The notes under the pieces were generated by a model, which did no database searches, was not told the DNA's origin, and saw only the letters and a list, made by a program, of their open reading frames with translations. Both the position numbers and the translations under genes were made by a program. Of a stretch of 64,000 nucleotides of DNA, positions 9,318 to 18,399 are shown in pieces. Each line of letters starts with the position of its first letter. Within the stretch, counting starts at the first letter, position 1. This DNA comes from Halomonas sp. SpR8 (GTDB lineage: Bacteria > Pseudomonadota > Gammaproteobacteria > Pseudomonadales > Halomonadaceae): positions 186,001-250,000 of the forward strand of contig NZ_JAUAMC010000003.1 in assembly GCF_031010195.1 (NCBI RefSeq). Direction: 5' to 3'.

Positions 9318-11339
9318 TTACAAGCTCGCCGCCAATCGAGTGCCCTGCTCAATCGCGCGTTTGGCATCCAGCTCGCTGGCTTCATCGGCGCCGCCAATAA
9401 TATGTACCGCCGTTCCTGCACGCTCCAGCGGCGCCAGTAGATCACGTACCGACTCCTGTCCGGCGCACACGACAATGCTATCAACGGCGAGTACTTGGTC
9501 GACACCCTCGCGGCGAATGTGCAACCCTTCGTCGTCGATTTTGAGGTATTCGCAGCCGGTAAGGGTTTTCACCCCCCGCTGCTTAAGTGATGCGCGGTGA
9601 ACCCAACCGGTGGTTTTACCCAGGTACTTGCCTGGTTTGGAGGATTTACGCTGGAGCATAACAATCTCGCGGGGCACCACGGGCGGCGTCGGCGCTTTTA
9701 GGCCACCTCGTTCGCCCACTGCTAAATCAACGCCCCACTCGTCACACCAATCAGCGATACCCAATGCCGGGTGTCCTTGGTGGGCCAGCAATTCAGACAC
9801 ATCAAAACCGATGCCTCCCGCACCAATGACAGCTACTTTACGGCCAACACGATCAGGGGATTCAATTGCTTCGGCGTAACTAAGCACCTTGCCGTGATCG
9901 TGACCGGGCAGGCTTAGCTCCCGGGGCTGAACGCCGCTTGCCATCACCACCTCATCGAAATCGGCAAGCGCTGCTGCAGTGGCGGTGGTATTCAAGCGTA
10001 CCTCTACCGCATACTTCTCCAGCATCACCCGGTAGTAGCGCAAGGTTTCGTTAAACTCCTCTTTACCGGGAATCTTACGCGCATAGTTAAACTGCCCACC
10101 CAGCTCACTGCGCTGCTCGAATAACACCACGCTATGTCCGCGACTGGCCGCGGTGACAGCGGTTGCTAATCCTGCTGGCCCACCGCCTACCACGGCGACG
10201 CGTCTAAGCGTATTAGCAGGCTCAATCACCAGTTCAGTTTCGTGACAGGCGCGGGGATTAACCAGGCAAGACGTCAGTTTCCCTGCAAAGGTGTGATCAA
10301 GGCAGGCCTGATTACAGGCAATACAGGTATTGATCTCTTCCGCCAGGCCCTCCTTGGCTTTACGCACCCAGGCAGGGTCGGCCAGGAAAGGCCGCGCCAT
10401 GGAGATCATATCGGCGTGCCCTTCCGCCAGCACGCGCTCGGCGACCTCGGGCATATTGATGCGGTTGGTGGTGATCAGCGGAATCGACAGCGACGATTTG
10501 ATGCGTTTCGTCACTTCGGTAAAGGCAGCGCGGGGCACGCTGGTCACAATCGTGGGCACCCGCGCTTCGTGCCAACCGATACCGGTGTTGATCACATTCG
10601 CTCCGGCGGCCTCGATTGCTTGGCCCAGCGTAACGACTTCTTGCCAGGTGCTGCCCTCTTCTACCAGGTCAATCATCGAGAGGCGGAAGATAATCACAAA
10701 ACGCTCCCCCACCGCTTCCCGAACACGGCGGACAATCTCGACCGCAAAGCGCATGCGGTTCTCAAACGCCCCGCCCCACTCATCATCACGCTGATTGGTT
10801 CGCTGGCAGATAAACTGATTGATCAGGTAACCTTCCGAACCCATGATCTCAACACCATCGTACCCCGCCTGTTGAGCAAGCTTGGCACAGCGAACATAGT
10901 CGGCAATTTGTTGCTCAACTTCATCGCTGGTCAGCGCCCGAGGCATAAAGGGATTAATTGGCGCTTGAATGGTCGAAGGTGCAACCAAGTCCGGCGAGTA
11001 AGCGTAACGCCCGGCGTGGAGAATCTGCATACATAGGTGGCCGCCCTCCGCATGCACCGCATCAACGACCCCTCGATGCTCTGGCAACTGCGCTTCATCA
11101 ACAAGCGCGTTGGCTCCCTGGAACACCGCACCCTCTGGATTAGGCGCAATACCGCCGGTGACGATCAGGCTAACCCCTTCCCGCGCCCGCTCGGCATAGA
11201 AGGCAGCTAAGCGTTCAAAGCCATTGGGTGCTTCTTCCAAATTGGTATGCATTGAGCCCATCAGTACGCGGTTGGGCAAGGTTAAATGGCCGATGGTCAG
11301 AGGACGAAACAAATTCGGGTACGCAGGCGTTTGGCTCAT
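9318..11339 (-). CDS. fadH: NADPH-dependent 2,4-dienoyl-CoA reductase
   Basis: 673 residues, one more than E. coli FadH. Needed for beta-oxidation of unsaturated fatty acids with even-position double bonds. Domains: old-yellow-enzyme TIM barrel with FMN (residues 1-350, opening YPNLFRPLTIGHLTLPNRV); a [4Fe-4S] cluster from CIACNQACLDH and the following Cys near 330-350; then FAD- and NADPH-binding Rossmann modules (VAVVGGGPAGLATA near 377 and VAVIGAGGIGFDVSE near 503). The ATG at 11339 is chosen over one ten codons upstream because AAGGAGA sits just before it. Confidence 0.95.
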   Translation of the reverse strand: MSQTPAYPNLFRPLTIGHLTLPNRVLMGSMHTNLEEAPNGFERLAAFYAERAREGVSLIVTGGIAPNPEGAVFQGANALVDEAQLPEHRGVVDAVHAEGGHLCMQILHAGRYAYSPDLVAPSTIQAPINPFMPRALTSDEVEQQIADYVRCAKLAQQAGYDGVEIMGSEGYLINQFICQRTNQRDDEWGGAFENRMRFAVEIVRRVREAVGERFVIIFRLSMIDLVEEGSTWQEVVTLGQAIEAAGANVINTGIGWHEARVPTIVTSVPRAAFTEVTKRIKSSLSIPLITTNRINMPEVAERVLAEGHADMISMARPFLADPAWVRKAKEGLAEEINTCIACNQACLDHTFAGKLTSCLVNPRACHETELVIEPANTLRRVAVVGGGPAGLATAVTAASRGHSVVLFEQRSELGGQFNYARKIPGKEEFNETLRYYRVMLEKYAVEVRLNTTATAAALADFDEVVMASGVQPRELSLPGHDHGKVLSYAEAIESPDRVGRKVAVIGAGGIGFDVSELLAHQGHPALGIADWCDEWGVDLAVGERGGLKAPTPPVVPREIVMLQRKSSKPGKYLGKTTGWVHRASLKQRGVKTLTGCEYLKIDDEGLHIRREGVDQVLAVDSIVVCAGQESVRDLLAPLERAGTAVHIIGGADEASELDAKRAIEQGTRLAASL

Positions 11340-11424
11340 CACGGTCTCCTTGTATCTTATTAGCGTCATTATAAAACAAATTCAAACAAGCGTATGACAT
11401 CCTGGACACCACGTATAGCCCCTT

Positions 11425-11478
11425 GATACTTGGTCTCTCGATGTTTGGTTTCTAGATACTTGGTCTCTCGATACTTGG
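11425..11478. repeat. 15-base tandem repeat, about 3.6 copies
   Basis: Units at 11425-11439, 11440-11454 and 11455-11469, with a partial one at 11470-11478. Consensus GATACTTGGTCTCTC; units 1 and 3 are identical and unit 2 has four differences. The tract lies in the spacer between divergent fadH and the DMT transporter, where it may separate their promoters. Confidence 0.9.
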
Positions 11479-11544
11479 GCCAACCACTTGCCCAGAGCGC
11501 GAATCCGCGTCACATTACCCGGCTAACGATAAGGAACCGTTGCT

Positions 11545-12459
11545 ATGCCGTTGATTTACTTTTTGCCGCCACTCGCCACCGTGCTTATCTGGTCGGGCAA
11601 CATGACCATCAATCAGCTTAGCGTAGGTGCCATTGCGCCAAGCAGCATTGCTTTTTTACGCTGGCTGCTCGCCCTGGCGGTGATGACCCCGTTTGTGTTG
11701 CCCGCAGTGTTACGCCACCGCGACGAAATCCGTCGCCAGTGGCCTAAGCTGGCACTGCTGGGGTTGCTCGGCATGGGCCTATGGCAAGGGCTGGCCTATG
11801 TGGCGGCAGAAACCACGACTGCTACCAACATGGGCATTCTCGCCGCCATGGTGCCGTTACTTACCGTTCTGCTTAGCGCGCTGATTCTCCGCGAGCCGCC
11901 AACCCAGGGCGGCATCGTTGGCGGAGTGCTGGCCTTTGTAGGGGTTACCGTTCTACTAGGGCGCGGTAATCCGCTCTCGCTGCTGCAGTTACAGGTAGCC
12001 CTGGGTGATGCGCTGATGGTGGTAGCAGCAACCTGCTATGCGCTATATGGCGTAATGCTCAAGCGCTGGTCGATGAATTTACCCCCCTGGGTGATGCTCT
12101 ACGCCCAAGTCTGTTTTGCTGTGCTGTTCTTGCTTCCCCCCTATTTGATGGGGCCAATGACTCCCATTGATAGCCAGAATATCGGACTCATTGTTTATGC
12201 GGGCATTCCCGCCTCGATCATTACCACCTTTTTATGGATGCGCGCGGTGCGCCAGATCGGCGCCAACCAGTCGAGTATTTTCATTAACTTAATGCCGCTG
12301 TTTAGCGCGCTGATTGCGATGGCCTTCTTGGGAGAACAAGTGGCGGGGTTCCACTTTACCGGCGGGCTGCTGATTCTGGCGGGGGTCATCATGGCGCAAA
12401 CGCTGACACGCCCATTAACACGTGATTTAACCTCGGATAAGCCGAGTAGCGCCCGATAA
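11545..12459 (+). CDS. EamA/DMT-family inner-membrane transporter
   Basis: 304 residues with about ten hydrophobic segments arranged as two EamA repeats (residues about 4-135 and 150-290). Typical motifs are SSIAFLRWLLALAVM in the first half and an internal repeat ending SIFINLMPLFSALIAMAFLGE in the second. Members export metabolites or amino acids; the substrate cannot be read from sequence. AAGGA lies about 10 bases before the ATG. The C-terminal tail is short and polar. Probably monocistronic. Confidence 0.9.
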   Translation: MPLIYFLPPLATVLIWSGNMTINQLSVGAIAPSSIAFLRWLLALAVMTPFVLPAVLRHRDEIRRQWPKLALLGLLGMGLWQGLAYVAAETTTATNMGILAAMVPLLTVLLSALILREPPTQGGIVGGVLAFVGVTVLLGRGNPLSLLQLQVALGDALMVVAATCYALYGVMLKRWSMNLPPWVMLYAQVCFAVLFLLPPYLMGPMTPIDSQNIGLIVYAGIPASIITTFLWMRAVRQIGANQSSIFINLMPLFSALIAMAFLGEQVAGFHFTGGLLILAGVIMAQTLTRPLTRDLTSDKPSSAR

Positions 12460-12501
12460 TGCTAGAATGGCCGTCGATTTCTAACGCTGGGAAGCCCTGA
12501 T

Positions 12502-14070
12502 ATGTCCCTGGAAGAACTGCATCTTAATCTGCGCAACCTGATGAGCGATGACTACGATCAGCTCAAGGCATTGATGGACGCCGTCTATCACGATATCGGC
12601 GGCTCATGGCCGAAGCATACTATCGACAAGCTCATTCAAGAGTTTCCCGACGGCCAAATCGCGATTGAAGACGATGGCCTTCTGGTGGGCGTAGCGCTCA
12701 CCGTACAGGTGGATTACGACGAATTCTCCAACCCGCATAAGTACGATGACCTGATCGGCCATCGCGAGATTATCCTCAACGACGAGGATGGCGACGCCAT
12801 GTACGGGCTGGATGTCCTGATTCACCCGGACTACCGCGGATATCGCCTGGGCCGCCGCCTTTATGAAGCGCGCAAAGAGCTGTGCCGCTCTCTAAACCTG
12901 CGGGCAATCCTTGCCGGCGGGCGTATTCCTGAGTATCACCAGTACGCCGATGAACTCACCCCCGCGCAATATATTGATAAAGTCTCCCGCAAAGAGATCT
13001 ACGATCCAATTCTCTCTTTCCAGCAGGCCAATGACTTCCAGGTAAAGCGCCTACTGCGCAAATACCTACCGGAAGATGAGCAGTCGCGCGGTTACGCCAC
13101 CCTTTTGGAGTGGAATAACATTCTGTTTGAGCCCGCTGCCAGCGTACTCGACAACAAGCCAACCCAAGTGCGCGTGGGTGCCGTGCAGTGGCAGATGCGT
13201 GAATTCTCCTCGGTGGAAGCCGCGCTACAGCAGATCGAGTACTTCGTCGACGCGCTCTCCGACTATCAAAGTGATTTTGCCGTTTTCCCAGAGCTGTTTA
13301 ACGCGCCGTTGATGGGCCTTCAAGACCGCGCTGCCCAGCAGGACCAAATGGGCGCGATTCGCTTTTTGGCCGGTTTCACCGAGCGCTTTAAGTCTGAACT
13401 CTCGCGTATGGCGGTCTCCTACAACATCAATATTGTCGGCGGCTCGATGATTGAAGTGGGCGACGATGATCGACTCTACAACATCGCCTACCTGTTCCAC
13501 CGCGATGGCAGCGTCGAGCGTCAAGCAAAGCTACATATTACGCCTCAAGAGCGCCGCGATTGGGTGATTGAGGGTGGCGATGAGCTACAGGTATTTGATA
13601 CCGATGCAGGCCGTGTGGGCATTCTGATCTGCTACGACGTGGAGTTTCCGGAACTTGGCCGCCTGCTGGCCGACCAGGATATGGATATTCTGTTCGTGCC
13701 CTTCTGGACCGACACCAAAAACGGTTACCTGCGGGTGCGCCACTGCAGTCAGGCGCGGGCGATTGAAAACGAGTGCTACGTGGTGCTCTGTGGCAGCGTC
13801 GGCAACCTGCCCTCGATTGAAAATCTGGATATCCAGTACGCCCAATCTGCAGTGTTCTCGCCGTCTGACTTCGCCTTCCCTCACGATGCAGTACTGGCGG
13901 AAACCACGCCCAACACCGAGATGATCTTCTTCTCGGATCTGGATCTAACCCGCCTGACGGTGGTACGGGCCGAAGGTTCGGTGACCAATTTGAAAGATCG
14001 CCGCAAGGATCTATTCGATCTACGCTGGCGCGACTGGTCGTGGAAATCGGGGGCTAATTTAGAAGAGTGA
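12502..14070 (+). CDS. GNAT acetyltransferase fused to carbon-nitrogen hydrolase (nitrilase family)
   Basis: 522-residue two-domain cytoplasmic protein. Residues about 1-200 form a GNAT fold with the acetyl-CoA loop region in LIHPDYRGYRLGRRLYEARKEL. Residues about 225-515 form a nitrilase-superfamily amidohydrolase with the Glu of VFPELFNAPLM, the Lys of RQAKLHITPQER and the nucleophile Cys in VGILICYDVEFPE, so the Glu-Lys-Cys triad is complete. The same fusion is widespread in proteobacteria as a conserved protein of undetermined substrate. Hydrolysis of an amide coupled to N-acetylation is inference. A terminator follows. Confidence 0.93.
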   Translation: MSLEELHLNLRNLMSDDYDQLKALMDAVYHDIGGSWPKHTIDKLIQEFPDGQIAIEDDGLLVGVALTVQVDYDEFSNPHKYDDLIGHREIILNDEDGDAMYGLDVLIHPDYRGYRLGRRLYEARKELCRSLNLRAILAGGRIPEYHQYADELTPAQYIDKVSRKEIYDPILSFQQANDFQVKRLLRKYLPEDEQSRGYATLLEWNNILFEPAASVLDNKPTQVRVGAVQWQMREFSSVEAALQQIEYFVDALSDYQSDFAVFPELFNAPLMGLQDRAAQQDQMGAIRFLAGFTERFKSELSRMAVSYNINIVGGSMIEVGDDDRLYNIAYLFHRDGSVERQAKLHITPQERRDWVIEGGDELQVFDTDAGRVGILICYDVEFPELGRLLADQDMDILFVPFWTDTKNGYLRVRHCSQARAIENECYVVLCGSVGNLPSIENLDIQYAQSAVFSPSDFAFPHDAVLAETTPNTEMIFFSDLDLTRLTVVRAEGSVTNLKDRRKDLFDLRWRDWSWKSGANLEE

Positions 14071-14090
14071 GGCGTTAATTGTAAGGGGTA

Positions 14091-14115
14091 AAGGGTAAGG
14101 AGTGAGGGGTAAAGC
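14091..14115. repeat. G-rich degenerate direct repeats after the GNAT-nitrilase gene
   Basis: A purine-rich tract in which GGGGTAAA/GGGTAAGG-like units recur about four times. It lies between the stop codon and the terminator. No function is evident; the runs of three or four G could favour slipped or four-stranded structures. Confidence 0.5.
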
Positions 14116-14171
14116 ACATCGCCAACGCCTGTCATAGAGCCGCATTCATCAGAGGCATCCGTAACTACGAT

Positions 14172-14203
14172 AACGCCGCCCAATTGGGCGGCGTTGTTGT
14201 TTC
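14172..14203 (+). terminator. Intrinsic terminator after the GNAT-nitrilase gene
   Basis: Perfect 10-base stem (AACGCCGCCC 14172-14181, GGGCGGCGTT 14186-14195) with an AATT loop, followed by a T-rich GTTGTTTC. Strong and plus-strand oriented, it protects against reading into the convergent atl gene. Confidence 0.88.
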
Positions 14204-14222
14204 TAAAACTGCCTTATAAGGT

Positions 14223-14522
14223 TCAATCAGGCCAGACTAGGTGCGCTGGCACGCGGCCGTTGGTATCGAACAGCACGCCTTCATCGCGTAATTTTCGATG
14301 CTGGCGTTCGGCGCCACCATGATCAGCAAGCTTCAACGACGCTGCAATGACGCGATGCCAGGGCAACTGATGACCATCCGGCAGGTGGCGCATCGCCGAC
14401 CCCACCATACGCGGCGTGGCGCCTTCGGTCATCGCGGCAATGCGGCCATAGGTGGTCACACGCCCAGGCGGGATTTGATCGACAATGGTGTAGATCTGTT
14501 CGAGTAACTCCGGCCGGGGCAT
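14223..14522 (-). CDS. atl: Alkyltransferase-like DNA repair protein (ATL, MGMT family)
   Basis: 99 residues covering the DNA-binding C-terminal domain of O6-alkylguanine-DNA alkyltransferases: IPPGRVTTYGRIAAM and the arginine-finger region followed by LPWHRVI. The catalytic PCHR Cys is Trp (PWHR), the hallmark of ATL proteins, which bind O6-alkylguanine without transferring the alkyl group and hand the lesion to nucleotide excision repair. Length and motif match E. coli Atl (YbaZ). It is 26 bases downstream of the symporter gene on the same strand and may be co-transcribed with it. Confidence 0.93.
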   Translation of the reverse strand: MPRPELLEQIYTIVDQIPPGRVTTYGRIAAMTEGATPRMVGSAMRHLPDGHQLPWHRVIAASLKLADHGGAERQHRKLRDEGVLFDTNGRVPAHLVWPD

Positions 14523-14548
14523 CGCCGTTTCTCCTTATATACAGGTGT

Positions 14549-16009
14549 TTACCGCTTATTATTAATAGCAGGCCAAGCCTTTGGGTCAACCTTGTTGACC
14601 AATTTAGGGAAGCGGCTAGGATCAAACACCGGCTCTTTGCCCGCTTTCAACTGAGCTTCGTAGTCGCGGAAGAGCGCGAAAGCCACCGGCGACAGCATGA
14701 GAATAGCGACCAGGTTAATAATCGCCATCATCCCCATGGAGAGGTCAGCAAAGTTCCAGATTGCCCCTAGACTCGCCACCGAACCGATCATAATCATCGC
14801 CAGCACCGCCAAACGGTAAATCATTACCGCTAAAGGCGCGCGGCGCCCGGCCAGGTACTCAATGTTGGACTCGCCGTATGAGTAGTTAGCAATCACCGAG
14901 GTAAACGCAAATAGCAGAATCGCCACCGCGATAAACATGCCACCCCAATCACCTACATGACTGGAGAGCGCCATTTGAGTCAGTTGAATACCGTTATTCT
15001 CATCCCCCGCCATCAATTCAGGCCCCGCCATAATGATGATGGCCGCCGTGGCCGTGCAGATCACCAGGGTATCCAGAAACACCCCTAGCATCTGAATAAA
15101 GCCCTGGGCAGCAGGGTGATTTGGCCGCGTTGAGGCAGTGGCTGCCGCATTGGGCGCCGAGCCCATGCCCGCTTCATTGGAAAACAGCCCGCGCTGAATG
15201 CCGTTCATGATAGCCTGGGAAACCGCATATCCCACCGCACCACCGGCCGCCTGCTCAAAACCAAATGCACTGCGCACAATGGTCATGATCGCTGCAGGTA
15301 AGTCACTGATATTTAAACCCACAACCACCAGCGCCAGCACCAAGTAGAGCAGTGCCATAAGCGGTACAACCAGCTCAGCCACCTTGGCAATCGACTTCAG
15401 GCCGCCAAAGATAATCGGAGCCACAATAGCCATCAAGACTAACCCCATGGCCCAGGTGGGAATGGCAAATGCCTGTTCCATGGCCTGGGCGATAGAGTTG
15501 GCCTGAACGCTGTTAAACGCTAATCCAAAGGCAATAATCAAGCAGATAGAAAATAAAACGGCCAGCCAACGCAGCCCCAGCCCACGCTCGATATAACGTG
15601 CCGGGCCACCACGGAAGGTGTTGTCGCCGTGGTCGGTTTTATACGCCTGGGCCAGGGTCGATTCTACAAAACTGGTCGCCATCCCCACCATGGCGGTCAT
15701 CCACATCCAGAAAATGGCCCCAGGGCCACCAAAATAGATGGCCACCGCGACACCTGCCAGATTACCCGTGCCTACCCGGGCCGCCAGGCTGGTGGAGAGC
15801 GCTTGAAACGAAGAGATACCGCCATTTGATTGGCGAGAGCTGCCCAGCAGCTTGAACATATGGCCGAAATAGCGCAGTTGAATACCGCGGGTCATCACCG
15901 TGAAATAGATGCCTGCACCAATCAGCAGGTAAATCAGCACGCTGCCCCAGAGCAAGCCATTACCGCGATCCACCAGCGAGGTGAGCAGCGGAGGAAGAGT
16001 AAAGTCCAT
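14549..16009 (-). CDS. Sodium:alanine symporter family (AGCS) protein
   Basis: 486 residues with about ten or eleven membrane segments. Family signatures include GGISSFQALSTSLAARVGTGNLAGVAVAI near residue 60 and the GLFSNEAGMGSAPNAAATA loop near 280. It imports alanine or glycine (or related small amino acids) with Na+. The ATG at 16009 is preferred over the in-frame GTG three codons upstream because AAGG is ten bases away from the ATG and only one from the GTG. The neighbouring LysR gene is on the same strand, 100 bases upstream. Confidence 0.93.
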   Translation of the reverse strand: MDFTLPPLLTSLVDRGNGLLWGSVLIYLLIGAGIYFTVMTRGIQLRYFGHMFKLLGSSRQSNGGISSFQALSTSLAARVGTGNLAGVAVAIYFGGPGAIFWMWMTAMVGMATSFVESTLAQAYKTDHGDNTFRGGPARYIERGLGLRWLAVLFSICLIIAFGLAFNSVQANSIAQAMEQAFAIPTWAMGLVLMAIVAPIIFGGLKSIAKVAELVVPLMALLYLVLALVVVGLNISDLPAAIMTIVRSAFGFEQAAGGAVGYAVSQAIMNGIQRGLFSNEAGMGSAPNAAATASTRPNHPAAQGFIQMLGVFLDTLVICTATAAIIIMAGPELMAGDENNGIQLTQMALSSHVGDWGGMFIAVAILLFAFTSVIANYSYGESNIEYLAGRRAPLAVMIYRLAVLAMIMIGSVASLGAIWNFADLSMGMMAIINLVAILMLSPVAFALFRDYEAQLKAGKEPVFDPSRFPKLVNKVDPKAWPAINNKR

Positions 16010-16109
16010 GAAAAACACACCTTTTTAAACAATGAAGGCACATCATTCTTCACGGTTGCACCAAAATGGCAAGAAAATTGGCAAAAGACGTTAAGGCAAC
16101 AATAACCAC

Positions 16110-16976
16110 TTACCCTATTGAAGCACAAAGCCACTGCCACACCAGCACCGCTTCATCGCTAACGTGGCGTCGGCTTGGACGCACCAGCCAGAATCGCTCA
16201 TCGCTAGGCACGCTGAGCTCAAAAGGTGTCACCAGATCCGTGCGCTGTTGTAGTAATCGATAGTGAGCGAGCGCAATGCCGCCACTTTGGCTTGCGAGAG
16301 CCAATGTCATCACCTGATGATCGCAGGTTATTGACCTACACTGCGCTTCCAGATGGGCAACGCCCGCCTCTTGCAGCCACCCCGGCCATCCTACGCCGAA
16401 GCCTGTCGCATGGAGCAGCGTATGCCCGGCTAAATCAGCGGGGGTAGTCAGCTTTTCAGCCAATGCCTGGGAACAAACAGGCAGTAACTGCTCTTCGCCC
16501 AATGATTGCATCTCTACACCCACCCATTCGCCTTTGCCATAGCGGATCTCGATATCTGCCCCCTCTGGGCCGAAGTCGTCGGGCCAGATAGCACTCACCA
16601 AGCGAATCGCCACTTGGGGGTGAGCCCGGTGGAAGGCAATCAATCGCGGCGCCAGCCAAGACTGCTGAATAACCGGCGTGGTGCGCAGCGTGACCGGCTG
16701 CTCGGATGTACTTCCAAACACTTCCAGAGTGCCCTCACTGATACGCACAAAGGCATCGTGAATACTCGGTAGCCATGCCTGCCCGGCGGGAGTGAGCGTT
16801 AAGCTGCGCGCATGACGCACAAACAGCTTCTGACCCACGCGGTCTTCCAGCAAGCGAACGCGCTGACTAATCGCTGCCTGAGTGACGCCTAACTCATTTC
16901 CCGCGGCGGTAAAACTCAACGTGCGCGCCGCCGACTCAAACGCTTGTAGCCATAGCAATGGCGGTAACTTGCTCAT
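16110..16976 (-). CDS. LysR-family regulator, GcvA-like, divergent from the gamma-butyrobetaine gene
   Basis: 288 residues. The HTH lies at residues 5-62 (PLLWLQAFESAARTLSFTAAG, TQAAISQRVRLLEDRVG) and the effector-binding domain from about 90. It is transcribed divergently from the gamma-butyrobetaine dioxygenase gene with a 180-base shared promoter region, the classic arrangement for an LTTR and its target. Regulation of the dioxygenase and binding-protein genes in response to a betaine or carnitine intermediate is inference from position. It could also regulate the symporter downstream. Confidence 0.9.
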   Translation of the reverse strand: MSKLPPLLWLQAFESAARTLSFTAAGNELGVTQAAISQRVRLLEDRVGQKLFVRHARSLTLTPAGQAWLPSIHDAFVRISEGTLEVFGSTSEQPVTLRTTPVIQQSWLAPRLIAFHRAHPQVAIRLVSAIWPDDFGPEGADIEIRYGKGEWVGVEMQSLGEEQLLPVCSQALAEKLTTPADLAGHTLLHATGFGVGWPGWLQEAGVAHLEAQCRSITCDHQVMTLALASQSGGIALAHYRLLQQRTDLVTPFELSVPSDERFWLVRPSRRHVSDEAVLVWQWLCASIG

Positions 16977-17156
16977 GGAAAAGAGACCTATAAATTAAAT
17001 AACACCTTAGGGGTCAGATTAATCGTTTGTCACTGCTACGGCTACTCCTCATCCTAGGTAGCACTTACACACACCCTGTAAGCAATACCCTTTGAGCAAA
17101 GCCCTTACACCCATACCTCTAGGGCACTGCCGATAAGGGAGTTACCTGGAGTTATC

Positions 17157-18332
17157 ATGAATAGTGCTTTAGAAACCACCCTAACGGCTCCCCATTCCCC
17201 TGAAATGGGCGAATTAAATCCTTATCAAACAGGCCCGGCACTCACTCAAGCGACGCTGACTCAGAAAGGCGTGGCACTGGAGTGGCAAGATGGTCAGCAA
17301 ACCACCCTGCCCCTGCGCTGGCTACGCGATCACTGCGCCTGCCCGGCCTGCCGTCATCCGCAGACCCGCGAACGGCTCTACCTGCCCCTTGAGGCCATCA
17401 CTGAGCCTCCCAACGTGGCGCTACAGGATGGGCACTTACACCTGCAATGGCAGGATGGCCATACCAGTGCTTTTCATCGTGGCTGGCTTTATCAGCGCCG
17501 CCCCGAAGCCGAGCAGATGTCTGCCGTGCCCAACATCCGGCCTTGGGTCGATAATTTCGCCCCGGAGCACATCCGCCATAGCGACTTTCTTACCCCGCAG
17601 GGCGAGAAAGCCTGGCTCACCGCGATGCTGCGTGACGGCCTAGCGCTGATGACCGATGGCCCCTTGGTAGAAGAGGAAGTGAGCCGCTTGGCTGAACGCA
17701 TTGGCCCCCAACGCGCCACCAATTTTGGCGCCCGTTTTGATGTGCGCTCCAAACCCAATCCCAATAACGCGGCTTACACAGCAGTGGGCTTGCCACTGCA
17801 TATCGATCTACCCAACTGGCGCCATCCGCCGGATATTCAGTTGCTCTACTGCCTGCAAAACGGTGCTAGCGGCGGCGAGTCACTGTTTGCCGATGGTGCG
17901 CGGGTGGTCGAAGCCCTGCGCCAGCAAGACCCGACGGCGCTGGCGATTCTTAGTGAAACCCCCATCGACTTTCGCTTCCAGGATGAAACCCACGATATCG
18001 CCACACGTGCCCCCGTTATCACCCTGGACAGTGCAGGCAATCTGGTCGAAATGCGCTTAAACAACTGGATTCGCGATGCCCTTCACCTGCCGGTAGAGCA
18101 GATGGAGGCCTGGTACAGCGCCTATGCCCTGCTGTGGAAGCTGTTTCATAGCGAAGCACACCAACTGGAGTTCACTCTGCTCCCCGGCCAGATGGTGGCG
18201 TTTGATAATCGTCGTGTACTCCATGGACGCCGCGAGTTCGATCCCAACAGTGGCGCACGCCATTTACAAGGCACCTATTTAGATCGCGACATGCTCGCTT
18301 CACGCCTTCGCGTGCTAGCCCGCAACGATTAA
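17157..18332 (+). CDS. Gamma-butyrobetaine dioxygenase (2-oxoglutarate/Fe(II)-dependent)
   Basis: 391 residues. Residues about 30-125 are the DUF971-type zinc domain: HCACPAC spaces three Cys exactly as in human BBOX1 (C-x-C-x2-C). The TauD/TfdA catalytic domain follows, with the iron ligands HID (in LPLHIDLPNWRHPPDIQLLYC, near residue 220) and a distal His near RVLHGRREFDP, and the 2-oxoglutarate Arg in the same region. It hydroxylates gamma-butyrobetaine to L-carnitine. The downstream betaine-type binding protein supports quaternary amine metabolism. Trimethyllysine dioxygenase is an alternative but less usual in bacteria. A GGAG site lies 5 bases before the ATG. Confidence 0.88.
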   Translation: MNSALETTLTAPHSPEMGELNPYQTGPALTQATLTQKGVALEWQDGQQTTLPLRWLRDHCACPACRHPQTRERLYLPLEAITEPPNVALQDGHLHLQWQDGHTSAFHRGWLYQRRPEAEQMSAVPNIRPWVDNFAPEHIRHSDFLTPQGEKAWLTAMLRDGLALMTDGPLVEEEVSRLAERIGPQRATNFGARFDVRSKPNPNNAAYTAVGLPLHIDLPNWRHPPDIQLLYCLQNGASGGESLFADGARVVEALRQQDPTALAILSETPIDFRFQDETHDIATRAPVITLDSAGNLVEMRLNNWIRDALHLPVEQMEAWYSAYALLWKLFHSEAHQLEFTLLPGQMVAFDNRRVLHGRREFDPNSGARHLQGTYLDRDMLASRLRVLARND

Positions 18333-18399
18333 CCGCAGCACCTTATAACTTCATTAGATAACAAAAGCTTATCTTTATTAAAACAAGCAGGAAGATCCT

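Noticed and set aside
10242..11036. Long plus-strand ORF opposite fadH
   Set aside because: An antisense shadow of a well-defined gene; composition is not protein-like and there is no ribosome binding site.
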